Source: a virus
Length of the DNA: 64,000 bases
Direction: 5' to 3' (one strand)
Virus record (IMG/VR): IMGVR_UViG_3300030118_002460
Location: 22,332-86,331 of that record
The stretch's first letter is position 1. Every line of letters starts with the position of its first letter. Below are positions 43,060-51,411 of the stretch, piece by piece. The notes under the pieces were generated by a model. That model did not search any database. It was not told where the DNA came from and worked only from the letters and a program-made list of their open reading frames with translations. The position numbers and the translations under genes were made by a program.

Positions 43060-43306
43060 AGTTTTAATCCTTGATAAAGTAATTCTTCTCACACAGATTG
43101 AAGAAGTGTCTGCTGATCTGGGAGAACCAGATTGTAAACTGATTGAGCCATTTGTTATTAATCCAGATGGCTCTGGCACATTGTCTCCATGGTTGATTGA
43201 TTTGACAACCCAGAATACATTTATGATTCATTCTGATAAAATTTTGACCATTGCTGATCCCAATGGTAAACTGATTGATAAGTATGAAACTCTGGTGAAG
43301 GTATGA
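43049..43306 (+). CDS. Small beta-barrel-like protein, third of three look-alikes
   Basis: 85 residues. LKVLILDKVILLTQIEEV, CKLIEPFVI, SPWLIDLTTQNTFMIHSDKI and LTIADPN, with a final KYETLV segment, parallel the pattern in proteins at 27641 and 40010. An Sm-like small barrel is suggested. It lies directly upstream of the polymerase gene, overlapping it by 4 bases, so it could bind the same transcript or protein complex. Confidence 0.75.
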   Translation: MNLKVLILDKVILLTQIEEVSADLGEPDCKLIEPFVINPDGSGTLSPWLIDLTTQNTFMIHSDKILTIADPNGKLIDKYETLVKV

Positions 43307-44766
43307 AGTTTTACACCAATGCCCAGGTGATTGGTAACAATGTCCTGGTTCGTGGTTTTGAGAATGGAAGAAGCTTCACTGCCAAAGAAGAGTATCAACC
43401 AACTCTTTATGTGAAGTCAAAGAAAGAAAGTAAGTGGAAGACTCTTGATGGGGAATGTGTAGAACCTATTCAACCAGGCACAATCAGAGATTGTAGAGAA
43501 TTCTATAAGAAGTATGATGATGTAGATGGATTCCCTATCTATGGGAATGAGAGGTATGTCTATCAATATCTCTCTGACAAATATCCTGGTGAAGAAATCA
43601 AGTTTGATATCAAGAAGATTAACTTGGTGACTATGGATATTGAGGTCCAGGCAGAGGATGGATTTCCTGACCCTGAATCTTGTTCAGAAGAGATGTTGAC
43701 TATCTCTATTCAGGACTACAATACAAAGCAGATCACAACTTGGGGCAGGTATCCCTATGTGCCCACACAGAAGAATGTAACCTATCACCAGTTCAGTGAA
43801 GAGGTGGAGATGCTGAATGCATTCCTATACTGGTGGCAGAATAATACACCTGATGTTGTCACTGGTTGGAATGTTAGATTGTATGATATTCCATATCTTT
43901 GTGGAAGGATCAGCAGGATCATGGGTCCTAAGAAGATGAGAGAACTATCTCCTTGGGGTCTTGTGAATCATGAAGAAGTCATGATTACAGGCAGACAGTT
44001 CAATGTCTTTGACATCACTGGTATTTCCACACTTGATTATCTTGATCTGTATAAGAAGTTCACTTATGTGAATCGTGAATCATACAGACTGGACTTTATT
44101 GCAGAGACTGAACTGGGTCAGAAGAAACTGGACCACAGTGAGTTTGATACTTTCAAAGACTTTTACAGAGGTAACTGGAAGAAGTTTGTTGACTACAACA
44201 TCATTGACGTGGAACTGGTTGACAGGTTGGAGGAGAAACTTAAACTGATTGAACTGGCAATTACTATGGCATATGATGCCAAGGTAAACTATGTTGATGT
44301 GATGTATCAGGTGAGAATGTGGGACACAATTATCTACAACTATTTGAAAAGGAGGAACATAGTTGTCCCCCAGAAGGATAGGAGTGAGAAGGGTGATAAG
44401 TTTGCTGGTGCCTATGTGAAAGAACCTACACCAGGAGTCTATGATTGGGTAGCATCTTTTGACCTTAACTCTCTGTATCCACACCTGATGATGCAGTACA
44501 ATATTTCACCAGAGACTCTGATGGAGGAGAGACATCCATCTGTTTCAGTGAATAAAATTCTTGATGAGTCTGTCACCTTTGAGATGTATAAGGACTATGC
44601 TGTGTGTGCTAATGGTGCAATGTATAGAAAAGATGTGAAGGGGTTCTTGCCTGAACTGATGGAGAAGATGTATGCTGAAAGAACAGTCTTCAAGAAGAAG
44701 ATGCTTCAATCAAAACAGGCACTGGTTGATATTGAGAATGAAATGAAGCGCAGGAGGAAGAAGTAA
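43303..44766 (+). CDS. 43: DNA polymerase gp43, N-terminal fragment (gp43A)
   Basis: 487 residues. Family B polymerase: ExoI TMDIEVQ (D112, E114), ExoII TGWNVRLYDIPY at about 187, ExoIII YNIIDVELV at about 298, and palm motif A SFDLNSLYPHL at about 386. It then continues through part of the fingers and stops after KRRRKK. Motifs B and C are absent and are found in the next gene. T4 gp43 is one chain of 898 residues; here the two frames total 875. A natural split is more likely than an error because the next gene begins at TAATG with its own ATG. Confidence 0.95.
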   Translation: MKFYTNAQVIGNNVLVRGFENGRSFTAKEEYQPTLYVKSKKESKWKTLDGECVEPIQPGTIRDCREFYKKYDDVDGFPIYGNERYVYQYLSDKYPGEEIKFDIKKINLVTMDIEVQAEDGFPDPESCSEEMLTISIQDYNTKQITTWGRYPYVPTQKNVTYHQFSEEVEMLNAFLYWWQNNTPDVVTGWNVRLYDIPYLCGRISRIMGPKKMRELSPWGLVNHEEVMITGRQFNVFDITGISTLDYLDLYKKFTYVNRESYRLDFIAETELGQKKLDHSEFDTFKDFYRGNWKKFVDYNIIDVELVDRLEEKLKLIELAITMAYDAKVNYVDVMYQVRMWDTIIYNYLKRRNIVVPQKDRSEKGDKFAGAYVKEPTPGVYDWVASFDLNSLYPHLMMQYNISPETLMEERHPSVSVNKILDESVTFEMYKDYAVCANGAMYRKDVKGFLPELMEKMYAERTVFKKKMLQSKQALVDIENEMKRRRKK

Positions 44767-45932
44767 TGGGATATTTGATTGGTGGGGCAGGTGAAGGACC
44801 AGAGCAGGAGATTGTTGCATCTTCTGATAATCCCTATGCATCATTGTCTGATAGAGAACTGGTTAACCTTCACAAGAGGACAATCAATGATATTTCTAAG
44901 TACAACAACTTTCAGATGGCAAGAAAGATTGCCCTGAACTCTGCTTATGGTGCTATTGGTAACCAGTATTTCAGATACTATAAGTTAGCAAATGCTGAAG
45001 CAATCACTCTATCTGGTCAAACATCTATCAGATGGATTGAAAATCGTATGAATAGATACCTAAATAATCTGTTAAAAACAGAAGATGTGGATTATGTCAT
45101 TGCATCTGACACTGACTCAATCTATATTAATTTTGGACCTCTTGTTGATAAATTTTTTGGTAATCACACTGGTAACAAAGTCAAACTTGTGGGCATCTTG
45201 GACCAGATCTGCCAAGAGAAACTGGAACCATTTATTGAGGAAAGTTACCAGGAACTTGCGTCGTATGTAAATGCATATGCCCAGAAGATGCAGATGAAGA
45301 GGGAGAACATTGCAGATAGGGGCATCTGGACAGCAAAGAAGAGATACATTCTTAATGTGTGGGATAGTGAGGGGGTCAGATATGATGAACCCAAACTCAA
45401 GATGATGGGCATTGAGGCAGTCAAATCCTCTACACCTGCACCTTGTAGGAAGATGATTAAGGATGCTCTGCACCTGATGATGGAGGGCACAGAGGATGAT
45501 GTGATTGACTTTATTGATGATGCAAGAGCAAAGTTCAAGAAGATGCCACCAGAAGAGATTGCATTCCCAAGGACTGTATCTGATGTAACCAAGCACAAAG
45601 CACACTCTACAATCTATGGAAAGGGGTGCCCCATTCATGTGCGTGGTGCTCTGCTATATAATCATTATATTAAAGAGAAGAATCTGACTAACAAGTATTC
45701 TTCTATCAACAATGGAGAAAAGATCAAGTTCATTTATTTGAAGAAAGCAAACCCCATTAGAGAGAATGTTATTTCATTCATCTCTGACTTTCCCTATGAA
45801 CTTGGTGTTGACAAATATATTGATTATGATTTACAATTTGAGAAAGCTTTCTTGGAACCTGTAAAGGTAATCCTAGATGCCATTGGTTGGAATGTAGAGA
45901 AAGTTGTAAACCTGGAACTTTTCTTTGGCTAG
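44766..45932 (+). CDS. 43: DNA polymerase gp43, C-terminal fragment (gp43B)
   Basis: 388 residues beginning at an ATG that shares one base with the gp43A stop. Residues 1-35 (MGYLIGGAGEGPEQEIVASS) are a non-conserved extension. Then come fingers motif B ARKIALNSAYGAIGN (about 52-66), palm motif C SDTDSIYIN (about 114-122) and the thumb motif AKKRY (about 191). The active site therefore must be assembled from both polypeptides. The relative frame is -1 to gp43A, so reinitiation or, less likely, frameshifting is needed. Confidence 0.95.
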   Translation: MGYLIGGAGEGPEQEIVASSDNPYASLSDRELVNLHKRTINDISKYNNFQMARKIALNSAYGAIGNQYFRYYKLANAEAITLSGQTSIRWIENRMNRYLNNLLKTEDVDYVIASDTDSIYINFGPLVDKFFGNHTGNKVKLVGILDQICQEKLEPFIEESYQELASYVNAYAQKMQMKRENIADRGIWTAKKRYILNVWDSEGVRYDEPKLKMMGIEAVKSSTPAPCRKMIKDALHLMMEGTEDDVIDFIDDARAKFKKMPPEEIAFPRTVSDVTKHKAHSTIYGKGCPIHVRGALLYNHYIKEKNLTNKYSSINNGEKIKFIYLKKANPIRENVISFISDFPYELGVDKYIDYDLQFEKAFLEPVKVILDAIGWNVEKVVNLELFFG

Positions 45933-46072
45933 TGTACAAAGTCTGGTACTGCCCTATCAAAAAACCTATAATCCTTGATACAATTGAAGAGGTAATAACC
46001 CTTTCAAAGATGATTGAGATTGTAAGTGGTTCAACTCCCTATTGGGAAGAATTCAACACAGAAGATGATTGA
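45932..46072 (+). CDS. 46-residue protein between gp43B and uvsX
   Basis: A GTG start overlapping the gp43B TAG (TAGTG) gives MYKVWYCPIKKPIILDTIEE at the start and an acidic end. An in-frame ATG at 45887 would need 46 bases of overlap. Located between polymerase and recombinase genes. No motif recognised. Confidence 0.6.
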   Translation: MYKVWYCPIKKPIILDTIEEVITLSKMIEIVSGSTPYWEEFNTEDD

Positions 46073-46074
46073 CT

Positions 46075-47079
46075 ATGGATTTTTTAAAAGACATTGTAAA
46101 AGAAATTGGAGATGAATACACAAAACTCGCCTCTGACATTGATGACACTGAGAAATATGTGGACACAGGTTCGTACATTTTTAATGGACTTGTTTCAGGG
46201 TCTATATTTGGCGGTGTATCTGGGAATAAGATTACTGCCATTGCTGGCGAGTCTAGCACTGGAAAAACTTTCTTCTCGCTTGCAGTTGTCAAGAACTTCC
46301 TTGATTCTAATCCTGATGGGTATTGCCTATATTTTGATACTGAAGCCGCTGTTAATAAGAGTCTTATCGCAAGTAGGGGTATTGACCTTAATAGGTTAGT
46401 AGTTGTTAATGTTGTAACAATTGAAGAGTTTAGAACTAAGGCACTTAAAGCAGTAGATATATATTTAAAAACCCCCACAGAAGACCGCAAACCTTGTATG
46501 TTTGTGTTAGACTCCCTTGGTATGCTTTCCACAGAGAAAGAAATCAGGGATGCACTTGATGATAAACAAGTCAGGGACATGACCAAATCCCAACTTGTCA
46601 AGGGGGCATTCAGAATGCTAACTCTGAAACTTGGTCAAGCAAACATCCCAATGATTGTTACCAACCATACCTACGATGTTATTGGATCTTATGTACCTAC
46701 AAAAGAAATGGGAGGAGGTAGTGGACTCAAGTACGCTGCATCCACCATCATTTATCTCTCCAAAAAGAAAGAAAAAGATGGAACCAATGTCGTTGGAAAT
46801 CTTATCAAGGCAAAGACTGCTAAGTCGCGTCTGAGTAAAGAGAATAAGGATGTTACTGTTCGTCTCTATTACGATGAACGCGGTCTTGATCGTCATTATG
46901 GTCTCCTGGAACTTGGAGAGATTGGTGGACTATGGAAGAATGTGGCAGGACGCTATGAGATAGGTGGCAAGAAAGTATATGCCAAGGCAATTCTGAAAGA
47001 CCCAGAAGAATACTTCACCCCAGAGGTGATGGAGAAACTTGATGCTGTTGCAAGGGAGGAGTTTACCTACGGTTCATGA
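46075..47079 (+). CDS. uvsX: RecA-like recombinase UvsX
   Basis: 334 residues from ATG 46075 (the TTG two codons earlier is rejected). T4 UvsX is about 390. Walker A GESSTGKTF at about 58-66, a catalytic-region YFDTEAAVN at about 84, Walker B-like MFVLDSLGML at about 142, and L2-type NHTYDVIGSY at about 198. Forms filaments on single-stranded DNA for strand exchange; UvsY is its mediator. Confidence 0.97.
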   Translation: MDFLKDIVKEIGDEYTKLASDIDDTEKYVDTGSYIFNGLVSGSIFGGVSGNKITAIAGESSTGKTFFSLAVVKNFLDSNPDGYCLYFDTEAAVNKSLIASRGIDLNRLVVVNVVTIEEFRTKALKAVDIYLKTPTEDRKPCMFVLDSLGMLSTEKEIRDALDDKQVRDMTKSQLVKGAFRMLTLKLGQANIPMIVTNHTYDVIGSYVPTKEMGGGSGLKYAASTIIYLSKKKEKDGTNVVGNLIKAKTAKSRLSKENKDVTVRLYYDERGLDRHYGLLELGEIGGLWKNVAGRYEIGGKKVYAKAILKDPEEYFTPEVMEKLDAVAREEFTYGS

Positions 47080-47642
47080 ATTTATTAGATCTTGTTTTAA
47101 AAATTGATAATGTCATCCCAGAAGAAGTGTGTGATGAGTTTGTCCAATTCTTTGAGGACTCTCAATATCAGAAAGAGGTAAACAAAGGAGGGTATCCTAA
47201 TTGGACAAATGTACGCTTGAATGAAGCAAGTCCTTGGTTAGATAGTAAAGTTCATAAGATGAGTTTGACTGTCCATCACAGATATGCTGAATACTTATCT
47301 GAATATGGTAAGTACTTTGAGGTAGGCAATAATGTTAGATATGAAGGAACTAATCTCAAAAGATATGAAGGTCACAGTGATGATGTGTATAGTTGTCATG
47401 CAGATGTAAGTTCACTAAACACTGCTGAGAGATTTGTTGCTTTCCTCTATTATTTGAATGATGATTTTGAGGGAGGTGATACAGTATTCTATCCAAACAC
47501 AGTAGTTAGACCTAAGAAAGGATCTGTGCTAGTATTTCCTCCCTACTGGATGTTTCCACATGAAGGCAAACCAGTAACAGAAGGGACCAAGTATATCATG
47601 TCAACTTACGCACTCTGGCAGGCAGAATATGGACAAGATTGA
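47076..47642 (+). CDS. Prolyl 4-hydroxylase-like 2OG-Fe(II) oxygenase
   Basis: 188 residues, ATGA overlap with uvsX. Iron ligands H108 and D110 (CHADVS) and H162 (FPHEG), with K172 placed to bind 2-oxoglutarate, plus FEGGDTVFYP, which is typical of the P4Hc family. Substrate unknown. Placed between uvsX and gp41, it is co-transcribed with replication genes. A second oxygenase type is at 6909. Confidence 0.92.
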   Translation: MNLLDLVLKIDNVIPEEVCDEFVQFFEDSQYQKEVNKGGYPNWTNVRLNEASPWLDSKVHKMSLTVHHRYAEYLSEYGKYFEVGNNVRYEGTNLKRYEGHSDDVYSCHADVSSLNTAERFVAFLYYLNDDFEGGDTVFYPNTVVRPKKGSVLVFPPYWMFPHEGKPVTEGTKYIMSTYALWQAEYGQD

Positions 47643-49002
47643 ATTCCTTATTTTAAAGAACCTCCTCCATAATGAGGAGTATTTGAGGAAGGTCATTCCA
47701 TTCATCAAGTCAGAATATTTTCAAGACTTCAACCAGAAGACAGTCTTTGAAGAGATCAGTAATTTTGTCACTGAATATAATCAGACTCCTACCAAGGAAG
47801 TTCTCAATATTGAAGTAGAGAAGAGAAGTGATATCAATGAGACATCTTACAGAGAGATTACAAATCTGGTTGATCATCTAGATAGTGAACCTGCTGAGAT
47901 GGAGTGGTTGATGGATACCACTGAGAGGTGGTGTCGTGATCGTGCAATCTATCTTGCACTGATGGAATCCATTGGTATTGCAGATGGTGGTGATGACAAG
48001 AAGTCACCTGATGCTATCCCATCTATTTTGTCTGAGGCACTTGCTGTATCCTTTGACAATCATGTGGGCCATGACTATCTGGAAGATTACCTTGAAAGAT
48101 ATGACTTATACAACAAGAAAGAAGAAAGGATCGCATTTGACCTGGATTATTTCAACAAGATTACGAAGGGTGGGCTTCCTAATAAAACACTCAATATTGC
48201 TCTCGCTGGCACTGGTGTTGGTAAATCTTTGTTTATGTGTCATGTCGCAAGCAGTGTGCTATTGCAAGGGAAAAACGTCCTATACATCACGGCTGAGATG
48301 GCTGAGGAAAGGATTGCAGAGAGAATTGATGCTAATCTTTTGAATGTCCCCATTGGAGACATTGCTGGACTTCCAAAACAAATGTTTGAAACTAAAGTCA
48401 ACAATGTGGCAAAAAAGACACAGGGTACGCTAATTATTAAAGAGTATCCAACTGCAACTGCTCATGCAGGACATTTCAAGTCACTTCTTAATGAGCTTGC
48501 ACTTAAAAAGTCATTTAGACCTGATATTATTTTCATTGATTACCTTAATATATGTGCTTCCTCAAGATATCGCGCAGGAAGTAATGTCAATTCATATACT
48601 ACTGTCAAGGCAATTGCTGAGGAACTTAGAGGGTTGGCTTGTGAAGCAAACGTCCCTATCGTTTCTGCCACGCAGACCACTCGTTCTGGTTATGGTAGCT
48701 CTGATGTTGAGCTTACTGACACTAGTGAGTCCTTTGGTCTCCCTGCTACTGCTGATCTTATGTTTGCCCTTATTTCAACTGATGACCTTGAGGGGCTTGG
48801 ACAGATTCTAGTCAAGCAGTTGAAGAATAGATATAATGACATCAATCTGAATAAGAGATTTGTTGTTGGTATTGATAGAGCAAAGATGAGACTGTATGAT
48901 TGTGAACAGTCTGCACAAGAGGATCTTCTTGACAATAAGAGAGAAGAAGAGTATGATCCAGAAGAGAAACCTAAAAAATCATTTGAGGGATTCAAATTCT
49001 AA
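47629..49002 (+). CDS. 41: Replicative helicase gp41
   Basis: 457 residues (T4 gp41 is 475). DnaB-type RecA fold: Walker A LAGTGVGKSLF at about 192, YITAEMAEERIAERIDANLL at about 222, Walker B-type IIFIDYLNI at about 302 and SATQTTRSGYG at about 345. An acidic C-terminal tail follows. Works with primase gp61. Overlaps the preceding oxygenase by 14 bases. Confidence 0.97.
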   Translation: MDKIEFLILKNLLHNEEYLRKVIPFIKSEYFQDFNQKTVFEEISNFVTEYNQTPTKEVLNIEVEKRSDINETSYREITNLVDHLDSEPAEMEWLMDTTERWCRDRAIYLALMESIGIADGGDDKKSPDAIPSILSEALAVSFDNHVGHDYLEDYLERYDLYNKKEERIAFDLDYFNKITKGGLPNKTLNIALAGTGVGKSLFMCHVASSVLLQGKNVLYITAEMAEERIAERIDANLLNVPIGDIAGLPKQMFETKVNNVAKKTQGTLIIKEYPTATAHAGHFKSLLNELALKKSFRPDIIFIDYLNICASSRYRAGSNVNSYTTVKAIAEELRGLACEANVPIVSATQTTRSGYGSSDVELTDTSESFGLPATADLMFALISTDDLEGLGQILVKQLKNRYNDINLNKRFVVGIDRAKMRLYDCEQSAQEDLLDNKREEEYDPEEKPKKSFEGFKF

Positions 49003-49244
49003 TGAGAGGATATTACTCAGTTTTTAATCCCAGAGGTGAGAAGATCGCTGATTGTGGAAATGAAAGAGATGCAGTCAATCTCATGAGTATGAGAAACTGC
49101 AGATGGGAGGGTCATTACTTCACTTTTGTACCTCTACCTGGTGATCTTATTGACATCACCAAACAACTTCCTTACAATGTAGAAGTTGATTTTGAATATA
49201 TTGAATCACTACCTGATAACACACAAGACCCATTAAATCTATGA
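49002..49244 (+). CDS. Small protein of unknown function
   Basis: 80 residues, TAATG overlap with gp41. It includes CGNERDAVNLMSMRNCRWEG and HYFTFVPLPGDLIDIT. Possibly a small alpha/beta protein. No family recognised. Confidence 0.75.
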   Translation: MRGYYSVFNPRGEKIADCGNERDAVNLMSMRNCRWEGHYFTFVPLPGDLIDITKQLPYNVEVDFEYIESLPDNTQDPLNL

Positions 49245-49633
49245 CCAACTACGTTGAATTTGTAAAGCAGACCACCAGTGCTCCTAGTTTGGATTATCCT
49301 ATCCTTGCATCACGTCTTGCTCAACTGGAAGCAGAAGGCACTAATGTGTCTCAACTGTTGACTGCTGCCCTTGGCATCTCTGCTGAAGCAGGTGAGTTTA
49401 CTGAGGTTGTAAAGAAGATCTTCTTGCAAGGTAAACCTTACAATGAAGAGAATGTCTTCCATATGAAGCGTGAACTTGGAGACATCTGTTGGTATCTTGC
49501 CCAAGCATTCATGGCACTTGATACTGACTTTGATGAGATTCTTGATATGAATATTGAGAAACTCAGTGCCAGATACCCAGAAGGCACATTTGATGCATAT
49601 TATTCTGAAAACAGAAAGGAAGGTGACCTGTGA
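49241..49633 (+). CDS. mazG: MazG-like nucleotide pyrophosphohydrolase
   Basis: 130 residues. The all-alpha NTP-PPase pattern is visible: ISAEAGEFTEVVKKIF (ExxE-type metal site about 47-52), KRELGDICWYLAQAFMALD (ExxD site about 76-80) and IEKLSARYPEG. Such enzymes hydrolyse NTPs or alarmones; a cyanophage auxiliary gene. Ends with a GTGA overlap into the next microgene. Confidence 0.9.
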   Translation: MTNYVEFVKQTTSAPSLDYPILASRLAQLEAEGTNVSQLLTAALGISAEAGEFTEVVKKIFLQGKPYNEENVFHMKRELGDICWYLAQAFMALDTDFDEILDMNIEKLSARYPEGTFDAYYSENRKEGDL

Positions 49634-49803
49634 TTAATCTTGAATTGGATATGGATGACGCAGTGATTCTGCGTCATACACTTTCTGATTACACAAGAGA
49701 TCATCCTGGTTTCTTTACTGATAAAATCATTCTCAAAATTAGAGAAATATCTAGTCAGTTAGATAAGGAAATTGGAAGAGAATTTGAGGAGGTAAACTCA
49801 TGA
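49630..49803 (+). CDS. 57-residue microprotein (GTG start)
   Basis: GTG at 49630 overlaps the MazG stop (GTGA). Translation begins MINLELDMDDAVILRHTLSD and is helical and acidic, with TDKIILKIREISSQLDKEIG. It ends at TGA 49801-49803, overlapping the next ATG. Tight couplings on both sides support a real gene. Confidence 0.68.
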   Translation: MINLELDMDDAVILRHTLSDYTRDHPGFFTDKIILKIREISSQLDKEIGREFEEVNS

Positions 49804-49919
49804 GTGGATCTATCATCAGTTGGAACTTTTTGGGATATAAAGAAGTTATTATCTTCTCAACATGGTTGATTGTTATGTATTTTATTAAACTTAAAATGGA
49901 TAGGAGATTTGGAAGATGA
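49800..49919 (+). CDS. 39-residue single-pass membrane microprotein
   Basis: ATGA overlaps on both ends. Sequence begins MSGSIISWNFLGYKEV and has a hydrophobic segment VIIFSTWLIVMYFI (about 16-29) followed by basic KLKMDRRFGR, giving a positive-inside topology. Confidence 0.65.
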   Translation: MSGSIISWNFLGYKEVIIFSTWLIVMYFIKLKMDRRFGR

Positions 49920-50116
49920 GTTGTGACAAGAACATTACTGTAACACTTAATATTCATACTGCTGCTACTATCAGAGAACAACTGCTTCTTGATACTAAGT
50001 TAGACAGTTATGAATTTCCAGGTGTAAGAACAGTTGCTATTCGTTCAGCAATTGTTGCACTGGATGAGGCAATTGAAGCAAACCTTGCTGATGGACATGA
50101 TCATGAAACCATCTGA
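49916..50116 (+). CDS. Small protein of unknown function
   Basis: 66 residues, ATGA overlap. ITVTLNIHTAATIREQLLLD and a helical VRTVAIRSAIVALDEAIEAN suggest a strand-helix-helix layout. No family recognised. Overlaps the next small gene by 14 bases. Confidence 0.72.
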   Translation: MSCDKNITVTLNIHTAATIREQLLLDTKLDSYEFPGVRTVAIRSAIVALDEAIEANLADGHDHETI

Positions 50117-50267
50117 TATTGAACTCTCCAGTGTGTCAAAAAACTTTGAATATGAAAAACTTTCAAGGGATATTGATCAAGTTGAGGATATTGAGTCATT
50201 GAGAGACATGTTGAAGTGCTATGTGAAACTGTACCTCAAACAGTTAGAAACTTTTACTTCATTATAA
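50103..50267 (+). CDS. 54-residue helical microprotein
   Basis: From ATG 50103 (MKPSDIELSSVSKNFEYEKL); an upstream in-frame ATG at 50034 would add 69 bases within the previous gene. Ends in LRDMLKCYVKLYLKQLETF. A short two-helix protein. Size and LKxYxKLYxxQ pattern superficially resemble NblA-type proteins, but I cannot support that. Stop lies in a TATAAATA element. Confidence 0.65.
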   Translation: MKPSDIELSSVSKNFEYEKLSRDIDQVEDIESLRDMLKCYVKLYLKQLETFTSL

Positions 50268-50270
50268 ATA
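50263..50270 (+). promoter_or_regulatory. Putative late promoter (TATAAATA)
   Basis: Exact T4 late consensus overlapping a TAA stop, 28 bases before ATG 50299. It opens a block of virion genes. Confidence 0.7.
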
Positions 50271-50298
50271 AAGGAAGGAAAAGTATTTGCGAAAAGAA

Positions 50299-51402
50299 AT
50301 GTCTTCATCAATGCGTAACTTTATGGAAGCATATGCTGCTGTCCATAACTCTGAAGCAAAGGAAGAGTTTTATTCTCAGAGAGATCCAGTCAGTGACATG
50401 AATACTGCAACTCTCACTGATAATGATCTCAGAGAGTTGGCAGAAGAAGTTTGTGAAACACTCTTTGCTGATGGTTTGGAAGTTCAAGAGGCAGCAGATA
50501 TCCTGTCTGATGTTCTGGCAGAAGGAGAGAATGTTGGCAGAAATGCTAAACTCTCAAGAATCTTTGATGCATTTGCTGAGACATTCAATCGCATTCAATC
50601 AAAAGCAAACCAACTTGAAGAGTTTGCAAAGTATAGACATACCAAGAGACTTCAAGAAACCTGGTCCTCTAGGTACAATCAAGAGAAGAGAATTCAGAGA
50701 CATCACAATGCACTGGTAGCAGAAGATGCTGCTGGTGTTAAGGCTGGTCTCCTTGCACTGGTTGAACTCCATAAGGGTAGGCATGGTCAGTCTGAGAAAG
50801 AGTATCAGGATGGTCGTTCCATGGCTGGTAAAATGATCTCTGGTGACTCTAAGGGTAGTGGTGCAAATTATTCTTACAGAGCAAAAAACACTGGTCCTAA
50901 CCCTGCTGGTGGTTCTAAGAAACCACAAGGTCAAGCAAGAATGGGTGAGAAGGATAGAGCATATTTGAAGATGCAAAAAGCAAACCTCAAGAAAGAGGAA
51001 GCTGTTGTAGAGATGAAGAATGGTGGTGACAATGATCCTTGCTGGGATACCCACAAGCAAGTTGGTATGAAGAAGAAGGGTGGTAAGATGGTCCCCAACT
51101 GTGTACCCAAGAATGAAGAGGTTGTAGCAGAGAAGGGACAGTCCCTCCAAGAAAAGGGTATGAATCCTGGGTTCAAGGCATACCTTGAGAAGCAGAAGAA
51201 GAAAGGTGGTGATAAAGAAGAGGGTGATGCACCCAAGGGTGGTGGCAAACCTGACTTTCTTGATCTTGACAAAGATGGTGACAAGAAAGAGTCAATGAAG
51301 AAAGCTGCCCATGATAAGAAGAAGGGAATGAAAGAGGGTGTACAATTCTCTGAGGCAGAACTCAAAGCATTTGAGGAGATTGTAAATTCCTGGGAAGACT
51401 GA
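50299..51402 (+). CDS. Virion structural protein with Cys-Trp and Asp-rich motifs
   Basis: 367 residues from ATG 50299; TTG 50287 (SD GGAAGG 8 bases upstream) and ATG 50311 (MRNFMEAYAAVHN) are alternatives. The N-terminal 150 residues are helical. Later come a CWDTHKQVGMKKKGGKM module ending PNCVPK (about 248-272), and an EF-hand-like DLDKDGDKKE (about 321-330). The first module also occurs in the protein at 12805. Lys/Glu-rich; probable capsid-interior or structural protein. Confidence 0.8.
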   Translation: MSSSMRNFMEAYAAVHNSEAKEEFYSQRDPVSDMNTATLTDNDLRELAEEVCETLFADGLEVQEAADILSDVLAEGENVGRNAKLSRIFDAFAETFNRIQSKANQLEEFAKYRHTKRLQETWSSRYNQEKRIQRHHNALVAEDAAGVKAGLLALVELHKGRHGQSEKEYQDGRSMAGKMISGDSKGSGANYSYRAKNTGPNPAGGSKKPQGQARMGEKDRAYLKMQKANLKKEEAVVEMKNGGDNDPCWDTHKQVGMKKKGGKMVPNCVPKNEEVVAEKGQSLQEKGMNPGFKAYLEKQKKKGGDKEEGDAPKGGGKPDFLDLDKDGDKKESMKKAAHDKKKGMKEGVQFSEAELKAFEEIVNSWED

Positions 51403-51411
51403 GGTTAAGCA

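Noticed and set aside
50103-50267. NblA homologue
   Set aside because: Only size and a short LKxYxKLY-like pattern agree; conserved NblA residues could not be matched.
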